DNA from: Flagellimonas myxillae
Lineage (GTDB): Bacteria > Bacteroidota > Bacteroidia > Flavobacteriales > Flavobacteriaceae
Assembly: GCF_023502235.1 (NCBI RefSeq)
Contig: NZ_JAMFLY010000001.1
Coordinates: 248,001-312,000, forward strand
Direction of reading: 5' to 3'
Length of the DNA: 64,000 bases
This document shows positions 44,686 to 53,842 of this stretch, in pieces. Numbering within the stretch: the first letter of the stretch is position 1; every line of letters begins with the position of its first letter. The notes under the pieces were generated by a model. It had not been told where the DNA came from and searched no databases. It was given only the letters and a program-made list of their open reading frames with translations. Both the position numbers and the translations under genes were made by a program.

Positions 44686-45834
44686 TTAGGAATGGGAATA
44701 GGCCTCGTCAGGTGTCACCCCAATCTCTTTTTTATATCTCAAGGGAGTTTTTCCGGTAGCTTTTTTAAATACATGGTAAAAAGCCGATTTGGAGTTGAAT
44801 CCGGCCTCCAGGCCAATGGCCGTTATGGTGTACTCCGAAAAGTCCGGATTTTTAAGGTAGTTTTTGGCCTCAGTGATTCTTAGGTCATTGACATAATCGG
44901 TATAGTTGGTGTGTAGTTCGTTTTTTATGACCTTGGATAAATGGCTGGAGCTAAGGTCTAAATGATGGGCAACCGTTTCAAGGGTCAAATTGGGGTCTAA
45001 AAAGGCTTTTTCTTCCACAACCAATTTTTGAAATGCCTGAACGTGCTCGTTTTTGGCTTCACCTTGATTGGCAATTTTATTGTTTTTTACGGTATAGGCC
45101 CGAATACGTTTACGTTGTTCGATAATCCCAAATTTGTAGATTCCCACATGGCCCAACCAGTAAATGGTCGCCGCAATAACAATCCAGAGGGAATAATAGG
45201 ATACATTGCTTCCCGGAACAAAAATGTTTCTATAGGTCAGATAGGCCCATAACAGGGTTCCAAGAAAAATTACGATTAAGGTGTACTTTAACCAATTTAG
45301 ACTGGTGCGTATTACCTTGGGATTGAAGCCGACATGATGATTTCCAAAGGAAAATACTTTGATTATAGCCGCGGAAAGCAAAACAATGGCAAAAAGTACC
45401 GAGAAAATCTCAATGCCCATTACAAGCCTGCTAAATACGTCAAATACGGCATTTTCACTTCCATTCAGAACAAAATAGATGCGAAAAAGTAAAGTAAGCA
45501 ATAGAAAGAGGGAAAAGGGGGCCAGCAAGCGCTTTTCAACGGCCGTGATTTTAGACATAGGCGTTAAAAAGTGGTGCACATACATGTAGAGCAACACCGG
45601 AATTAGGGCCGCGGAAGGCAAATATACGTAGCAGTACATGCTTTTTAAGGTCATGAGCCCCACATCGGGCAAAATATATTGGAGATTCCCCAAGGAATAG
45701 GCCAATACCAAAAAACCCAATAAACGGGTGCTAATGGATCTAAATTTCTTCGTGTTAAAAACCAAAAAAGAAAAGATAAACCCTTGAATGATTCCTGCTA
45801 TTATAAGGCAATTGTAGATATTTAAATCCATCAT
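44686..45834 (-). CDS. Membrane-bound AraC family regulator
   Basis: 382 residues. The N-terminal 235 residues form seven predicted membrane helices (for example LIIAGIIQGFIFSFLVF and LAPFSLFLLLTLLFRIYF). The C-terminal 110 residues are an AraC-type double HTH (LTLETVAHHLDLSSSHLSKV, then ITAIGLEAGFNSKSAFYHVF and ATGKTPLRYKK). The 7TM-AraC layout is common in flavobacteria and is thought to sense a membrane or external signal. It may control the PagL-like gene downstream. Confidence 0.9.
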   Translation of the reverse strand: MMDLNIYNCLIIAGIIQGFIFSFLVFNTKKFRSISTRLLGFLVLAYSLGNLQYILPDVGLMTLKSMYCYVYLPSAALIPVLLYMYVHHFLTPMSKITAVEKRLLAPFSLFLLLTLLFRIYFVLNGSENAVFDVFSRLVMGIEIFSVLFAIVLLSAAIIKVFSFGNHHVGFNPKVIRTSLNWLKYTLIVIFLGTLLWAYLTYRNIFVPGSNVSYYSLWIVIAATIYWLGHVGIYKFGIIEQRKRIRAYTVKNNKIANQGEAKNEHVQAFQKLVVEEKAFLDPNLTLETVAHHLDLSSSHLSKVIKNELHTNYTDYVNDLRITEAKNYLKNPDFSEYTITAIGLEAGFNSKSAFYHVFKKATGKTPLRYKKEIGVTPDEAYSHS

Positions 45835-46084
45835 TTTCAGGCTCTTATTAAATATATGAAATTTAAATTTGACCTAAACGCAATGAGAATAAGGGTTTTG
45901 AGCGATTTTTCTGATGGAATTCCAGTGAAAAAACTTCTGATTTTACCCTTTTTTGGCAAGGATTTTTTGAGTTTTCCCGATTCCGCCAAAAAATGGTTTT
46001 TTGAGCTTGAATTTTCCACAATTATTTGTTGATAACTTAAGGGGTCTAACAGACCTGAAACACCTATTTACATAGGGTATTCGT

Positions 46085-46092
46085 TATATTTG
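46085..46092 (+). promoter_or_regulatory. -7 box of the gyrB promoter
   Basis: TATATTTG, a perfect TAnnTTTG match 37 bp before the gyrB ATG. The 295-bp space on the left holds nothing else recognised. Confidence 0.6.
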
Positions 46093-46129
46093 TAAGATTT
46101 GAAATTTTCAAGGCAAATAAAGAAGATGT

Positions 46130-48070
46130 ATGAGCGAAGAAGCTAAAAAAAATCAATATTCCGCGGATAGTATCCAGGCCCTTGAGGGCATGGAGCACGT
46201 GCGCATGCGTCCCTCAATGTATATTGGCGATGTTGGGACCAGGGGATTGCATCATTTGGTATATGAAGTGGTGGATAATTCCATTGATGAGGCCATGGGA
46301 GGTCACTGTGATACCATTGAGGTCATTATCAATGAAGATAATTCCATTACTACAAAAGATAACGGTAGAGGTATTCCTGTAGGCCTCCACAAAAAAGAAG
46401 GTGTTTCCGCCCTGGAGGTGGTTATGACCAAGATCGGTGCCGGGGGTAAATTCGATAAGGATTCCTATAAGGTGTCCGGTGGTTTGCATGGTGTTGGGGT
46501 TTCCTGTGTCAATGCCCTATCCAGCCATCTAAAAGCAGTGGTGCACCGGGAAGGAAAGATTTGGGAACAGGAATACGAAAGAGGAAAGACCCTATATCCT
46601 GTAAAAAGCACTGGTACCACAAAAGAAACAGGAACCACGGTAACCTTTGTTCCTGACGATACCATATTCACCCAAACAACGGAATATAGCTACGATACCT
46701 TGGCCAATAGGATGAGGGAACTGGCTTATTTGAACAAAGGGGTGACCATAAGCCTTACAGATAAGCGAAATAAGGACGAGAAAGGGGAGTACATTTCCGA
46801 AACCTTCTATTCAGAAGAAGGACTGAAGGAATTTATCAAGTTTTTGGACGAGACCAGGGAACCTTTGATCCAAAGTGTGATTTCCATGGAAGGTGAGAAA
46901 AACGGAATTCCCGTGGAAGTGGCCATGATCTATAACACTGGATTTTCGGAAAACCTCCATTCCTATGTAAACAATATCAATACGCACGAGGGAGGTACCC
47001 ATTTGTCCGGATTTAGGAGAGGCCTGACCACAACCCTGAAGAAATATGCCGATAATTCCGGCCTTTTGGATAAGTTAAAGTTTGAAATCTCCGGGGATGA
47101 TTTCCGGGAGGGCTTAACGGCCATTGTTTCCGTAAAGGTGGCAGAACCCCAATTCGAGGGTCAGACCAAGACCAAATTGGGTAACCGGGAAGTAACCAGC
47201 GCCGTAAGTCAGGCAGTTTCTGAAATGCTGACGGATTATTTGGAAGAACACCCGGATGATGCCAAACAGATTGTTGAAAAAGTAAAATTGGCGGCCCAGG
47301 CACGTCATGCTGCCGCAAAGGCCCGGGAAATGGTGCAGCGAAAGAACCCAATGAGTGTTGGGGGACTCCCTGGAAAATTGTCGGATTGCTCCGAGCAAGA
47401 TCCAACCAAGTGTGAGGTGTTCCTAGTGGAGGGAGATTCCGCAGGGGGAACGGCCAAGCAAGGTAGGGATAGAAATTTCCAAGCTATTTTGCCGCTTCGT
47501 GGTAAGATTTTGAACGTAGAGAAAGCCATGCAGCACAAGGTTTTTGAAAATGAGGAAATCAAGAATATCTATACGGCACTTGGAGTAACCATAGGTACCG
47601 AGGAGGATAGCAAGGCCCTCAACCTGGAAAAACTTCGATACCATAAGGTGGTGATCATGTGTGATGCCGATGTGGATGGTAGCCATATTGAAACCTTGAT
47701 CCTGACCTTTTTCTTCCGCTATATGCGGGAATTGATCGAGAATGGGCATGTTTACATTGCCACTCCGCCACTTTACCTTGTTAAAAAGGGAAGTAAAAAG
47801 CGATACGCTTGGAACGATGAGGAACGCGATGAAATCGTGGAGTCCATGAAAGGTGGGGCGGGTATTCAACGGTACAAAGGTCTTGGAGAAATGAATGCCG
47901 AGCAGTTGTGGGATACTACAATGAATCCAGAGTTCAGGACCTTACGCCAAGTAACTATCGAAAACGCTACGGAGACGGATCGAATATTTTCTATGTTGAT
48001 GGGGGATGAAGTACCACCAAGGCGGGAATTTATCGAGAAAAATGCAGTTTATGCCAATATAGACGCATAG
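46130..48070 (+). CDS. gyrB: DNA gyrase subunit B
   Basis: 646 residues. GHKL ATPase motifs: MRPSMYIGDVG, VVDNSIDEAMGG, DNGRGIPVG and GGLHGVGVSCVNAL. The transducer domain follows, then the TOPRIM motif VEGDSAGGTAKQGRDR (near 425) and CDADVDGSHI, and the C-terminal QRYKGLGEMNAEQLWDTTM. With GyrA it introduces negative supercoils. The start is set by the typical beginning EEAKKNQYSADSIQALEG. gyrA is not in the window. A strong terminator follows. Confidence 0.98.
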   Translation: MSEEAKKNQYSADSIQALEGMEHVRMRPSMYIGDVGTRGLHHLVYEVVDNSIDEAMGGHCDTIEVIINEDNSITTKDNGRGIPVGLHKKEGVSALEVVMTKIGAGGKFDKDSYKVSGGLHGVGVSCVNALSSHLKAVVHREGKIWEQEYERGKTLYPVKSTGTTKETGTTVTFVPDDTIFTQTTEYSYDTLANRMRELAYLNKGVTISLTDKRNKDEKGEYISETFYSEEGLKEFIKFLDETREPLIQSVISMEGEKNGIPVEVAMIYNTGFSENLHSYVNNINTHEGGTHLSGFRRGLTTTLKKYADNSGLLDKLKFEISGDDFREGLTAIVSVKVAEPQFEGQTKTKLGNREVTSAVSQAVSEMLTDYLEEHPDDAKQIVEKVKLAAQARHAAAKAREMVQRKNPMSVGGLPGKLSDCSEQDPTKCEVFLVEGDSAGGTAKQGRDRNFQAILPLRGKILNVEKAMQHKVFENEEIKNIYTALGVTIGTEEDSKALNLEKLRYHKVVIMCDADVDGSHIETLILTFFFRYMRELIENGHVYIATPPLYLVKKGSKKRYAWNDEERDEIVESMKGGAGIQRYKGLGEMNAEQLWDTTMNPEFRTLRQVTIENATETDRIFSMLMGDEVPPRREFIEKNAVYANIDA

Positions 48071-48090
48071 CGGTATTCATCATATAAAAC

Positions 48091-48118
48091 AAAAATCCCA
48101 GGGAAACCTGGGATTTTT
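48091..48118. terminator. Terminator after gyrB
   Basis: AAAAATCCCAGG-GAAA-CCTGGGATTTTT, a perfect 12-bp stem with a T run; also serves the convergent esterase gene. Confidence 0.93.
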
Positions 48119-48143
48119 TTTATGCGGTAAATCAGCAAACACA

Positions 48144-50720
48144 TCAGTGCCACTCGAACGTTCCGTTTTCAAACGACCAATCGTTTCCAAAGAAACCGGC
48201 ACATTTAACAGCGTCCGTTCCATATTCCATAATATCATTGCTAAACAAAAGCAAATCGGGATACGATGTTCCGTTCAATAGGTAGTGGTTGCTGTAAATG
48301 GCTTTCATTCCATCAATACCAGTTGCAGTTACCACCCCAACACTGGCTGTGTCACTATCCGGTCTGGGTGCAATAAAGTACATTCCCCATTGATTCCCCT
48401 TTACGGATTTTTTGTTTAATACCACCTCATTGTTCTTGACTACAACAGGAAAATCTTTTAAAAGTTTGTTCCATGCAGCATTGTTATCGCTATTGCCATA
48501 GATGACCACATTTCTATTGGAATAAGCTCTGGTTTTGAAGTCGACATCGGCGACCAATTCAACAGACCCGTTGGCTCTGTAATAAAAGGTTTCAGCATCC
48601 AAACGGGCTTTATTATAGAACCAGTCATTTTCCGTTGCTGTTCCCTTTGTGGCATAAACGAAAACCATTTGGTTATTGAATGCATCCTTGAACCCCCCAT
48701 TTCTATGGGGTCCTTTTTCTTGGTAGGATGGTTTAACGCTTTGTTCCCAAGAACCATTGTTGTTTTTCAGATATACATGGTCTGCAGGGGTGACCTCTAG
48801 TTTGGTGTCATCAATCTGAAGGGATTTGGAGTCTGCTCCCAAGTCTTGCCAATCCAATTGTAACGAGCTTACATTGTTTGTTTGTATCGAAATTCCATTT
48901 TCTCGGGTAAAATCCACCGAACTTACTTCGAATGGTTTTTGTTGCTGTAAGATGGTTGCAAAATGTGAAGTGGCCGAAACACCCGGAGAGGCGGTGTAAA
49001 ACTCCATCTTTTGGATTTCCGAATCTTGTGGAATGGTTCGTTGTTTAAAAAGGTCGAATATAGGAGGCCAATCCATGCTGTGGTCCCCGTACCAATGTGT
49101 TCCGCCCGGATACTCGTAATAGGTAAAATCGGGATGGAACTTGCCAAGTACCTGCCTCATTTCCCTCGCAATAAAGGTGGGCACTACATTGTCTTTTTCC
49201 CCATGGAGCACATAAATACCATGTTGCAGGTAGTTGCGCTTCAATTTTAAGGTCCTACTTGGGTTTCCGGCTCGTTGGATCATGTGGTCCATGGCCGTTA
49301 GCTGGGGTTTCTTTTGCATCTCTTCCAACATTTTGGGCGTAATGCCCCATCGCTTAAGCTCTTCCTTACTGGCACTTAAGGCCCTTTTTACAAAGCTATC
49401 GCGATAACCCAATAAATCTGGATACCCTGCACAGGGTGCAATGGCTGCAAATTTATCCGGGTAGGTGGCACCAAGATACCAAGTGCCATGTCCACCCATG
49501 GAATGCCCGGTAAGATATACTTTCTGTGGGTCGGGTCGGTAGATACGTTTACCTTCCGCCAAAACTTCCAAGGCGTCCAATCTGCCCCAATCCTCCCAAG
49601 CAAAACCAAATGGTCTTCGGTTGGTGGGCGCCACTACATGCCCCCAGTCTTTTTGTTTGTAGGCATTAGCCTGGTTTACAGCTTCAACCGATGCCCCGTG
49701 CACAGACAAGAAAAGCGCCCCATTTTCAAGGTCCTTGCTGGAGGAAGGCGCTACGCTGAAATACTGCACGCTATTGTCCATTTGACTGATAAATGTGCGT
49801 TTGTGTTTTCCGTATTTGGATTTGATATCAATGGCAATTTCTTGTTCGTCCAAGGCATTACCGATAGCTCCAAGGAGTTTAAGTTTTAGGTTGGATTTTC
49901 GAGGGGTAACACCGGTTTCCAAAGATGGGATTTCAAAAGCAACCTTGCGCACGCACATAGGGGGAATGGCAGGAATTGCTGAAATAGATGTTTTGCCCAT
50001 GTGTTCCGTTTGTATTTTATGATCCCTGACCCAAGTGGTTGATGCATTTATAACCCGAATGGCACCCTGGTAGGTGATAGCTTCTTCAACAAGAAGGTCT
50101 GGAAGGGTCATGTCGCGCTGCGTAATAAGAACCCCTGCTTTTGGTTGTATCAATCGGGCGCGTACCCTGGGGAATCGCCCAACTTTAACCACAAAAACAT
50201 TGACCCCTTTTTTTAGTTTAATAGGAATCAGGCTATAACCGAAATCATAATAGTCCCCTTCGTGGGGAAAACCATTGATGATGGCTTGGGTATGTCCGGA
50301 AGCCTCAAATAGAACGGTGGTTTCAGCATTGGACCTATAACTTAAGTATACATAGGAACCACGGAGCGATGGGTTGTTGAAAGTACTGCTGGTGTCCACC
50401 TCGATATTGGTCCATCGTTGGGCGGAACCGGTATGGTCAATATGGCCAATTTCACCTTCGGATACGGTCTTGGAGCTCATTAAAAAATCCTTGAAGACCT
50501 TGTCGGTGGGAAACGAAATGGAGTTTAGGGCATTTCTTTTGGTGGGAAGGTAAAGGGCCTCCTTGAACAAATGGATTACTTTGCCCTCTTTGACATCGTT
50601 AATTTTTTCCTTTCCAAAATACTCAACAATATTGCCTTGACGCTTTTGTGCGTGGGCAGCTGTTCCCAACAGGATACAGGCTAAAATTAGGTTTAGTTTA
50701 ATGTTCCAAGATTTTCCCAT
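48144..50720 (-). CDS. Large exported prolyl-oligopeptidase-like esterase
   Basis: 858 residues from the ATG at 50720; the frame is open to 50852 but only this start gives a signal peptide (residues about 1-25, ending AHAQ). The first 300 residues are beta-rich and without recognised family. The alpha/beta-hydrolase domain is about residues 310-560: nucleophile in VYLTGHSMGGHGTW, acid in HGEKDNVVP and His in YPGGTHWYG, so the triad is complete. A C-terminal beta part follows. The layout resembles exported esterases and PHB-depolymerase-like enzymes. Substrate unknown. Confidence 0.87.
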   Translation of the reverse strand: MGKSWNIKLNLILACILLGTAAHAQKRQGNIVEYFGKEKINDVKEGKVIHLFKEALYLPTKRNALNSISFPTDKVFKDFLMSSKTVSEGEIGHIDHTGSAQRWTNIEVDTSSTFNNPSLRGSYVYLSYRSNAETTVLFEASGHTQAIINGFPHEGDYYDFGYSLIPIKLKKGVNVFVVKVGRFPRVRARLIQPKAGVLITQRDMTLPDLLVEEAITYQGAIRVINASTTWVRDHKIQTEHMGKTSISAIPAIPPMCVRKVAFEIPSLETGVTPRKSNLKLKLLGAIGNALDEQEIAIDIKSKYGKHKRTFISQMDNSVQYFSVAPSSSKDLENGALFLSVHGASVEAVNQANAYKQKDWGHVVAPTNRRPFGFAWEDWGRLDALEVLAEGKRIYRPDPQKVYLTGHSMGGHGTWYLGATYPDKFAAIAPCAGYPDLLGYRDSFVKRALSASKEELKRWGITPKMLEEMQKKPQLTAMDHMIQRAGNPSRTLKLKRNYLQHGIYVLHGEKDNVVPTFIAREMRQVLGKFHPDFTYYEYPGGTHWYGDHSMDWPPIFDLFKQRTIPQDSEIQKMEFYTASPGVSATSHFATILQQQKPFEVSSVDFTRENGISIQTNNVSSLQLDWQDLGADSKSLQIDDTKLEVTPADHVYLKNNNGSWEQSVKPSYQEKGPHRNGGFKDAFNNQMVFVYATKGTATENDWFYNKARLDAETFYYRANGSVELVADVDFKTRAYSNRNVVIYGNSDNNAAWNKLLKDFPVVVKNNEVVLNKKSVKGNQWGMYFIAPRPDSDTASVGVVTATGIDGMKAIYSNHYLLNGTSYPDLLLFSNDIMEYGTDAVKCAGFFGNDWSFENGTFEWH

Positions 50721-50992
50721 GAAATATGATTTATCGTGAAAAATTAAAGATTTGGAACAAACGGCCCAAAAAGAATAGATTACCCAAGGGGGAGGGGCGA
50801 CAGACAACGTAATTAAGCCAACCAACCGACTTTGGGAATGCTGGTCAAACATGGTTTGGTTGTAGGTGATTTCATCAAATACAATAGAATTGCCATCACA
50901 GAAATACGGCTAAGTATATAGATAATAGCGTTTCACAACAAAAAGTCGGCCCCAAAGGGGTAGTTTCATAGTTTTGGGAAAAACCTCACAGA

Positions 50993-52003
50993 ATGAAAAA
51001 GATAGTTCTTTTACTTACATTTTCTAGTTTTTCGCTAGGAATGGCCCAGTCCAATTTGAACGACTTATTGGCGGCTGGATTAAACGATGCTGAGCGATTC
51101 ACAACTTCTTGGTTGGCCCCGGTCACCGAAGCCGGTGTTTACAGTATCTCCAATGGATGGTACAATTCGGCCGATGCGAAGCCCTTGGGTGGATTTGAAA
51201 TTTCAATAGTTGGAAACATCACGGGTTTCAAAAACAAGAGCGATAAAAAATCATTTACCCTCAACACCGCAGATTACGAAAACCTCACCTTTGTGGACGG
51301 TAGTATTTCCAAAGAGGTGGCCACAGCCTTAGGCGATATTGAAGGTGTGGACGTAGCCATTAATGCGTTGGTGCAGGGTCAACCCGTCAGTGCCACTTTT
51401 GAGCTTCCGTCCGGACTTTCTTCGGAAGACTTGAATTTTGTTCCCTCAGGTTACATTCAGGCCAGTGTTGGTCTTATCAAGGGAACCGAGGTAAAGGCAA
51501 GGTTTCTTCCCAAAATCAATACCGATGACGTTAAAATCGGATTGTATGGATTTGGAATCCAGCACGATTTTACCAAACATCTTCCCGCGGACAAGATATT
51601 GCCTGTTGCAATTTCTGCCGTAATTGGATACACCAATCTTAGCGGAGAGTACAATTTTACCAGTACCGATGTTATTGCAGGAGAAGATCAAAGGATAGAT
51701 GCAGCATTTAGTTCTTGGAACTTTAGCGCAGTAGTGTCCACCCGTTTGCCCGTAATCAATTTCTACGGAGGGTTGAACTACATCACTGGAAAGGCGGATA
51801 CCAACATCTTGGGTAGGTACGAAATTGAGACCATTGCCCAACCCATTGTATATACCGACCCGTTCAATATCAGTAATAAGGTAAGTGGGGTGTCTGGAAA
51901 TATTGGAACCAAACTCAAATTGGGTTTCTTCAGGATAAATGCAGATTACAACATTGCGGAGTTTAGTACCTTGACCTTTGGTATTAACTTTGGATTCCGA
52001 TAA
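50993..52003 (+). CDS. DUF6588 family outer membrane protein
   Basis: 336 residues with a signal peptide (residues 1-19, ending GMAQ). The start of the mature protein, LNDLLAAGLNDAERFTTSWL, and the block GISNGWYNSADAKPLGGFE-like pattern (SISNGWYNSADAKPLGGFEI) are typical of DUF6588. The C-terminal half alternates beta strands and ends in TLTFGINFGFR, consistent with an OM barrel. The function of the family is unknown. It is single and ends in a strong terminator. Confidence 0.88.
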   Translation: MKKIVLLLTFSSFSLGMAQSNLNDLLAAGLNDAERFTTSWLAPVTEAGVYSISNGWYNSADAKPLGGFEISIVGNITGFKNKSDKKSFTLNTADYENLTFVDGSISKEVATALGDIEGVDVAINALVQGQPVSATFELPSGLSSEDLNFVPSGYIQASVGLIKGTEVKARFLPKINTDDVKIGLYGFGIQHDFTKHLPADKILPVAISAVIGYTNLSGEYNFTSTDVIAGEDQRIDAAFSSWNFSAVVSTRLPVINFYGGLNYITGKADTNILGRYEIETIAQPIVYTDPFNISNKVSGVSGNIGTKLKLGFFRINADYNIAEFSTLTFGINFGFR

Positions 52004-52035
52004 AAAAGAGTATTCCACAAGTATGCATATAAAGA

Positions 52036-52059
52036 AGGCCCCGACATTCGTCGGGGCCT
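52036..52059. terminator. Bidirectional terminator
   Basis: AGGCCCCGAC-ATTC-GTCGGGGCCT, a perfect 10-bp stem between the convergent DUF6588 and lipoprotein genes. Confidence 0.88.
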
Positions 52060-52085
52060 CCTATTTTCATATGGCGTGTCTTCAT

Positions 52086-52457
52086 CTATTCCCTGGTGGC
52101 GAAGACGGAACCATTCTCCAAGGCTAAAATTTCTGGATCAGTTGATTTTTCAAGACTTACAATAACATCCGAAACCTGCTCATCGGAATACGTAATGGTG
52201 TAAACACCATTTTCCTCAGACCATTTAAAATCGGTATAGTATGTAAGGCTGGAATTGGAGTAGCTTTGATATCGACCTAGGTAAACGTCGTTAAAAATCC
52301 ACTCTTCTCGGGAAGCATTTCCGCTCTTGTTGTTGTCCAAATTGGCATCGTTCCTGACCCAAATCCCAAGAATGGGATCATTGTTCTCAGGAATACTTGT
52401 ACAGTTGCTGATCGCAATAATGGATGCAATGGCCAACAATGAAAAGAACTTTTTCAT
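52086..52457 (-). CDS. Small lipocalin-like lipoprotein
   Basis: 123 residues with a lipobox (IAISNC at Cys 19). The mature part opens ILGIWVRND and has short strands (EEWIFNDVYLGRYQSY, YTITYSDEQVSDVIV), as in the lipocalin-like domains frequent in Bacteroidetes lipoproteins. Function unknown. Single gene. Confidence 0.82.
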   Translation of the reverse strand: MKKFFSLLAIASIIAISNCTSIPENNDPILGIWVRNDANLDNNKSGNASREEWIFNDVYLGRYQSYSNSSLTYYTDFKWSEENGVYTITYSDEQVSDVIVSLEKSTDPEILALENGSVFATRE

Positions 52458-52670
52458 AGTTTAAGTAGGTTAAATCTGATTTGGGACTACTACAACGGTA
52501 ATCCGGGACGAAGTATTGTTACAAAATCGACGTACGGTACCCTCCTTTCCAATTTCTTCGTTGAACTGCACAATTTGTTAACATTGTGAGTATTTTACCT
52601 ACAATTTGTTAGTGAAGCTAAAACTGCCTTAAAATGGTGAAAAGTCAGGTTTTATCTGCTTCAAATGCCT

Positions 52671-52678
52671 TATTTTTG
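52671..52678 (+). promoter_or_regulatory. -7 box of the mdh promoter
   Basis: TATTTTTG, a perfect TAnnTTTG match 26 bp before the mdh ATG. Confidence 0.6.
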
Positions 52679-52704
52679 AGCGTTTAAAATTAAATCTTAT
52701 AAAA

Positions 52705-53631
52705 ATGAAAGTTACCGTAGTTGGAGCAGGTGCAGTTGGGGCCAGTTGTGCCGAATATATTGCCATGAAAAATTTTGCGTCTGAAGTTGTTTTGTTGGAC
52801 ATCAAGGAAGGATATGCCGAAGGGAAGGCCATGGACTTGATGCAGACAGCCTCGTTGAATGGTTTTGATACCAAAATCACTGGAACAACTGGGGATTACT
52901 CCAAAACTGCTGGTAGCGATGTTGCCGTGATTACCTCTGGGATACCTAGAAAACCGGGAATGACCAGGGAAGAACTTATTGGAATCAATGCTGGGATTGT
53001 AAAATCCGTGGCATCAAGCCTTTTGGAACACTCCCCAAACACTATAATTATTGTGGTGAGTAACCCAATGGATACCATGACCTATTTGGTGCACAAGACT
53101 ACAGATCTACCCAAAAACAGAATTATTGGTATGGGTGGGGCTTTGGACAGCGCACGTTTCAAATATCGTTTGGCAGAAGCCTTGGAATCTCCCATTTCGG
53201 ATGTTGACGGAATGGTGATCGGTGGACACAGCGATAAAGGGATGGTACCGCTAATTGGCCATGCTACCCGAAACAGCGTAAAGGTTTCCGAGTTCCTTTC
53301 CGAAGATAAAATGCAATGGGTCGTTGAAGAAACCAAAGTTGGTGGTGCTACCTTGACCAAACTATTGGGTACCAGTGCCTGGTATGCTCCCGGAGCTGCC
53401 GTTTCTGGATTGGTGCAGGCCATTGCGTGCGATCAAAAGAAAATGTTCCCTTGCTCTGCCTTGTTGGAAGGTGAATACGGCTTGGATGATTTGAGCATTG
53501 GTGTACCTGTAATATTGGGTAGAAACGGAATTGAAAAAATCGTGGAAATAGAGTTATCGGATGCCGAAAAGGCGAAAATGCATGAAAGTGCCGAAGGTGT
53601 GAAAAAAACCAACGGACTATTGCAGCTTTAA
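52705..53631 (+). CDS. mdh: Malate dehydrogenase
   Basis: 308 residues, the LDH-like MDH type. NAD-binding loop VVGAGAVGASCAEY near residue 5, Asp in LLDIKEGYAEGKA that selects NAD, the substrate Arg in GIPRKPGMTREEL, VSNPMDTMTYL, the catalytic His in VIGGHSDKGMVP and DSARFKYRLAEAL. It oxidises malate to oxaloacetate in the TCA cycle. Single gene. Confidence 0.97.
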   Translation: MKVTVVGAGAVGASCAEYIAMKNFASEVVLLDIKEGYAEGKAMDLMQTASLNGFDTKITGTTGDYSKTAGSDVAVITSGIPRKPGMTREELIGINAGIVKSVASSLLEHSPNTIIIVVSNPMDTMTYLVHKTTDLPKNRIIGMGGALDSARFKYRLAEALESPISDVDGMVIGGHSDKGMVPLIGHATRNSVKVSEFLSEDKMQWVVEETKVGGATLTKLLGTSAWYAPGAAVSGLVQAIACDQKKMFPCSALLEGEYGLDDLSIGVPVILGRNGIEKIVEIELSDAEKAKMHESAEGVKKTNGLLQL

Positions 53632-53650
53632 GCTAAATTTCCATAAACTT

Positions 53651-53720
53651 AAATGTCATTTCGACGGTAGGGAGAAATTCATCGTTGGATTTCCCATCCC
53701 CCGGATTCGAAATGACATTT
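53651..53720. repeat. REP-like long hairpin after mdh
   Basis: Perfect 14-bp inverted arms AAATGTCATTTCGA (53651-53664) and TCGAAATGACATTT (53707-53720) with a 42-base loop; a T-rich stretch follows. The TCATTTCGA core is common in dispersed intergenic elements of flavobacteria. It may also end mdh transcription. Confidence 0.75.
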
Positions 53721-53795
53721 TTGTTTTAACAGTTTTGCTGCCCTCCCCATATTGCAATTCCCCTAATTTCTATTGGCAAATCTTATCGGAAATGA

Positions 53796-53803
53796 TATAT
53801 TTG
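53796..53803 (+). promoter_or_regulatory. -7 box of the secDF promoter
   Basis: TATATTTG with TTG 20 nt upstream, a near-ideal Bacteroidetes promoter 39 bp before the secDF ATG. Confidence 0.7.
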
Positions 53804-53842
53804 CACGCTGTTTAGCAAAACATCATAAAAATTTAATAATCA

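Noticed and set aside
45835..46129. Replication origin near gyrB
   Set aside because: No cluster of DnaA boxes or dnaA gene could be seen in the AT-rich spacer.
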